Shown: piece after piece, positions 63,777 to 64,000 of the stretch
Layout: each line of letters starts with the position of its first letter
How positions within the stretch are numbered: the first letter of the stretch is position 1
From: PUMD01 sp964599275
GTDB lineage: Bacteria > Bacillota > Sulfobacillia > SLMV01
Reading direction: 5' to 3'
Assembly: GCA_964599275.1 (NCBI GenBank)
Contig: CAZRFK010000001.1
Location: 32,960-96,959, forward strand
Length of the DNA stretch: 64,000 nt
Translations under genes and position numbers: made by a program
Notes under the pieces: model-generated
Told to the model about the DNA's origin: nothing
What the model saw: only the letters and a program-made list of their open reading frames with translations
Database searches by the model: none

Positions 63777-64000
63777 TCAGGTTCGAGGAGGTAAACGAAC
63801 CCGGAAAGTAGAGCCTTCCCCTTTTGTGCTTTCAACTGAAATATTTCCATTGTACTCCTGTACCAGGCGCTGTACTATGGACAGGCCAAGCCCACTTCCG
63901 GTGATATTTGCTGTTTCGCTGCTTCGGATCCGATAAAATTCATCGAAAATGCTATTCAGCTCCTTTTCATCTATCCCTATCCCGGTATCGCTCACCTCTA
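63777..64000 (-). CDS. Sensor histidine kinase, C-terminal end (truncated by window edge)
   Basis: Only the last 74 codons or so are visible. They contain the ATP-binding part of a GHKL domain: G1 box VSDTGIGI, F box IFDEFYRI and G2 box GSGLGLSIVQRLV, followed by the end of the domain STFRVRLPP. The reading frame is open to the window edge, so the GTG at 63995 is not the true start. The sensor part and partner regulator lie outside. Its 3' end is 165 bases before the aminotransferase-like gene, so cotranscription is unlikely to be tight. Confidence 0.9.
   Translation of the reverse strand, partial: EVSDTGIGIDEKELNSIFDEFYRIRSSETANITGSGLGLSIVQRLVQEYNGNISVESTKGEGSTFRVRLPPRT

Noticed and set aside
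1..64000. CRISPR array, insertion sequence or replication origin
   Set aside because: No regular short repeats with spacers, no transposase and no DnaA-box cluster were seen on reading both strands. The only long direct repeat is the pntB domain III duplication.

Overview
The window is a core-genome segment of an endospore-forming Clostridia-type Firmicute. The evidence is the sporulation genes (spoVAC, the spoIIA operon, dacF, spoIIM, spo0A, spoIVB, spoIIP, yqfC/yqfD), the CIRCE-controlled hrcA-grpE-dnaK-dnaJ cluster, and a gene order close to that of Bacillus and Clostridium chromosomes. Many proteins carry acidic linkers or tails (XerD, PntB, PgpH, DnaK, SigA, YqfC neighbour), which hints at a salt-adapted, possibly haloalkaliphilic, organism. 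Ferredoxin-dependent 2-oxoacid oxidation and pyruvate phosphate dikinase suggest an anaerobe. These lifestyle statements are inference. GTG and TTG starts are common and were chosen where a Shine-Dalgarno sequence decides. Nearly all genes lie on the minus strand. Plus-strand exceptions are gltX plus a histidine kinase, and the block holin-like/spoIIP/rpsT.

Layout: 1-4.9 kb holds spoVAC (cut by the window edge), a dodecin, sigF-spoIIAB-spoIIAA, dacF, xerD and a small membrane protein. 5.1-8.4 kb is the pntAa-pntAb-pntB transhydrogenase operon, where pntB contains a 100-N scaffold gap inside a tandem duplication of its nucleotide-binding domain III. 8.7-13.4 kb has spoIIM, mgtE, a NUDIX hydrolase, a DUF3866 protein and an unknown protein. 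13.5-19.0 kb is an amino-acid oxidation operon: phenylalanine dehydrogenase-like, leucine dehydrogenase, a P-loop protein, ferredoxin and the VorB/VorA/gamma oxidoreductase. 19.2-22.3 kb has a MctB-like membrane protein, spo0A and spoIVB. 22.5-25.2 kb has gltX, a sensorless kinase and three tRNAs.

25.3-31.3 kb and on to 43.5 kb follow the conserved sigA-dnaG-(ppdK and its regulator)-glyS-glyQ-recO-era-dgkA-ybeY-pgpH-phoH-yqfD-yqfC order. 43.5-47.6 kb has a disordered membrane protein, floA, nfeD and ddl. 47.7-55.0 kb is mtaB-prmA-dnaJ-dnaK-grpE-hrcA behind a perfect CIRCE operator. 55.2-64 kb has a holin-like protein, spoIIP, rpsT, holA, an M14 carboxypeptidase, comEC, a class IV aminotransferase homologue and a truncated histidine kinase.

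No CRISPR array, prophage or insertion sequence was seen. The observations most worth following are the PntB domain III duplication, the apparent loss of the NADP 2'-phosphate-binding signature in PntB, the class IV aminotransferase homologue whose PLP lysine appears to be arginine, a dodecin placed in front of spoVAC behind a sigma-G-like promoter, and a hairpin-rich, T-box-less region in front of glyQS.
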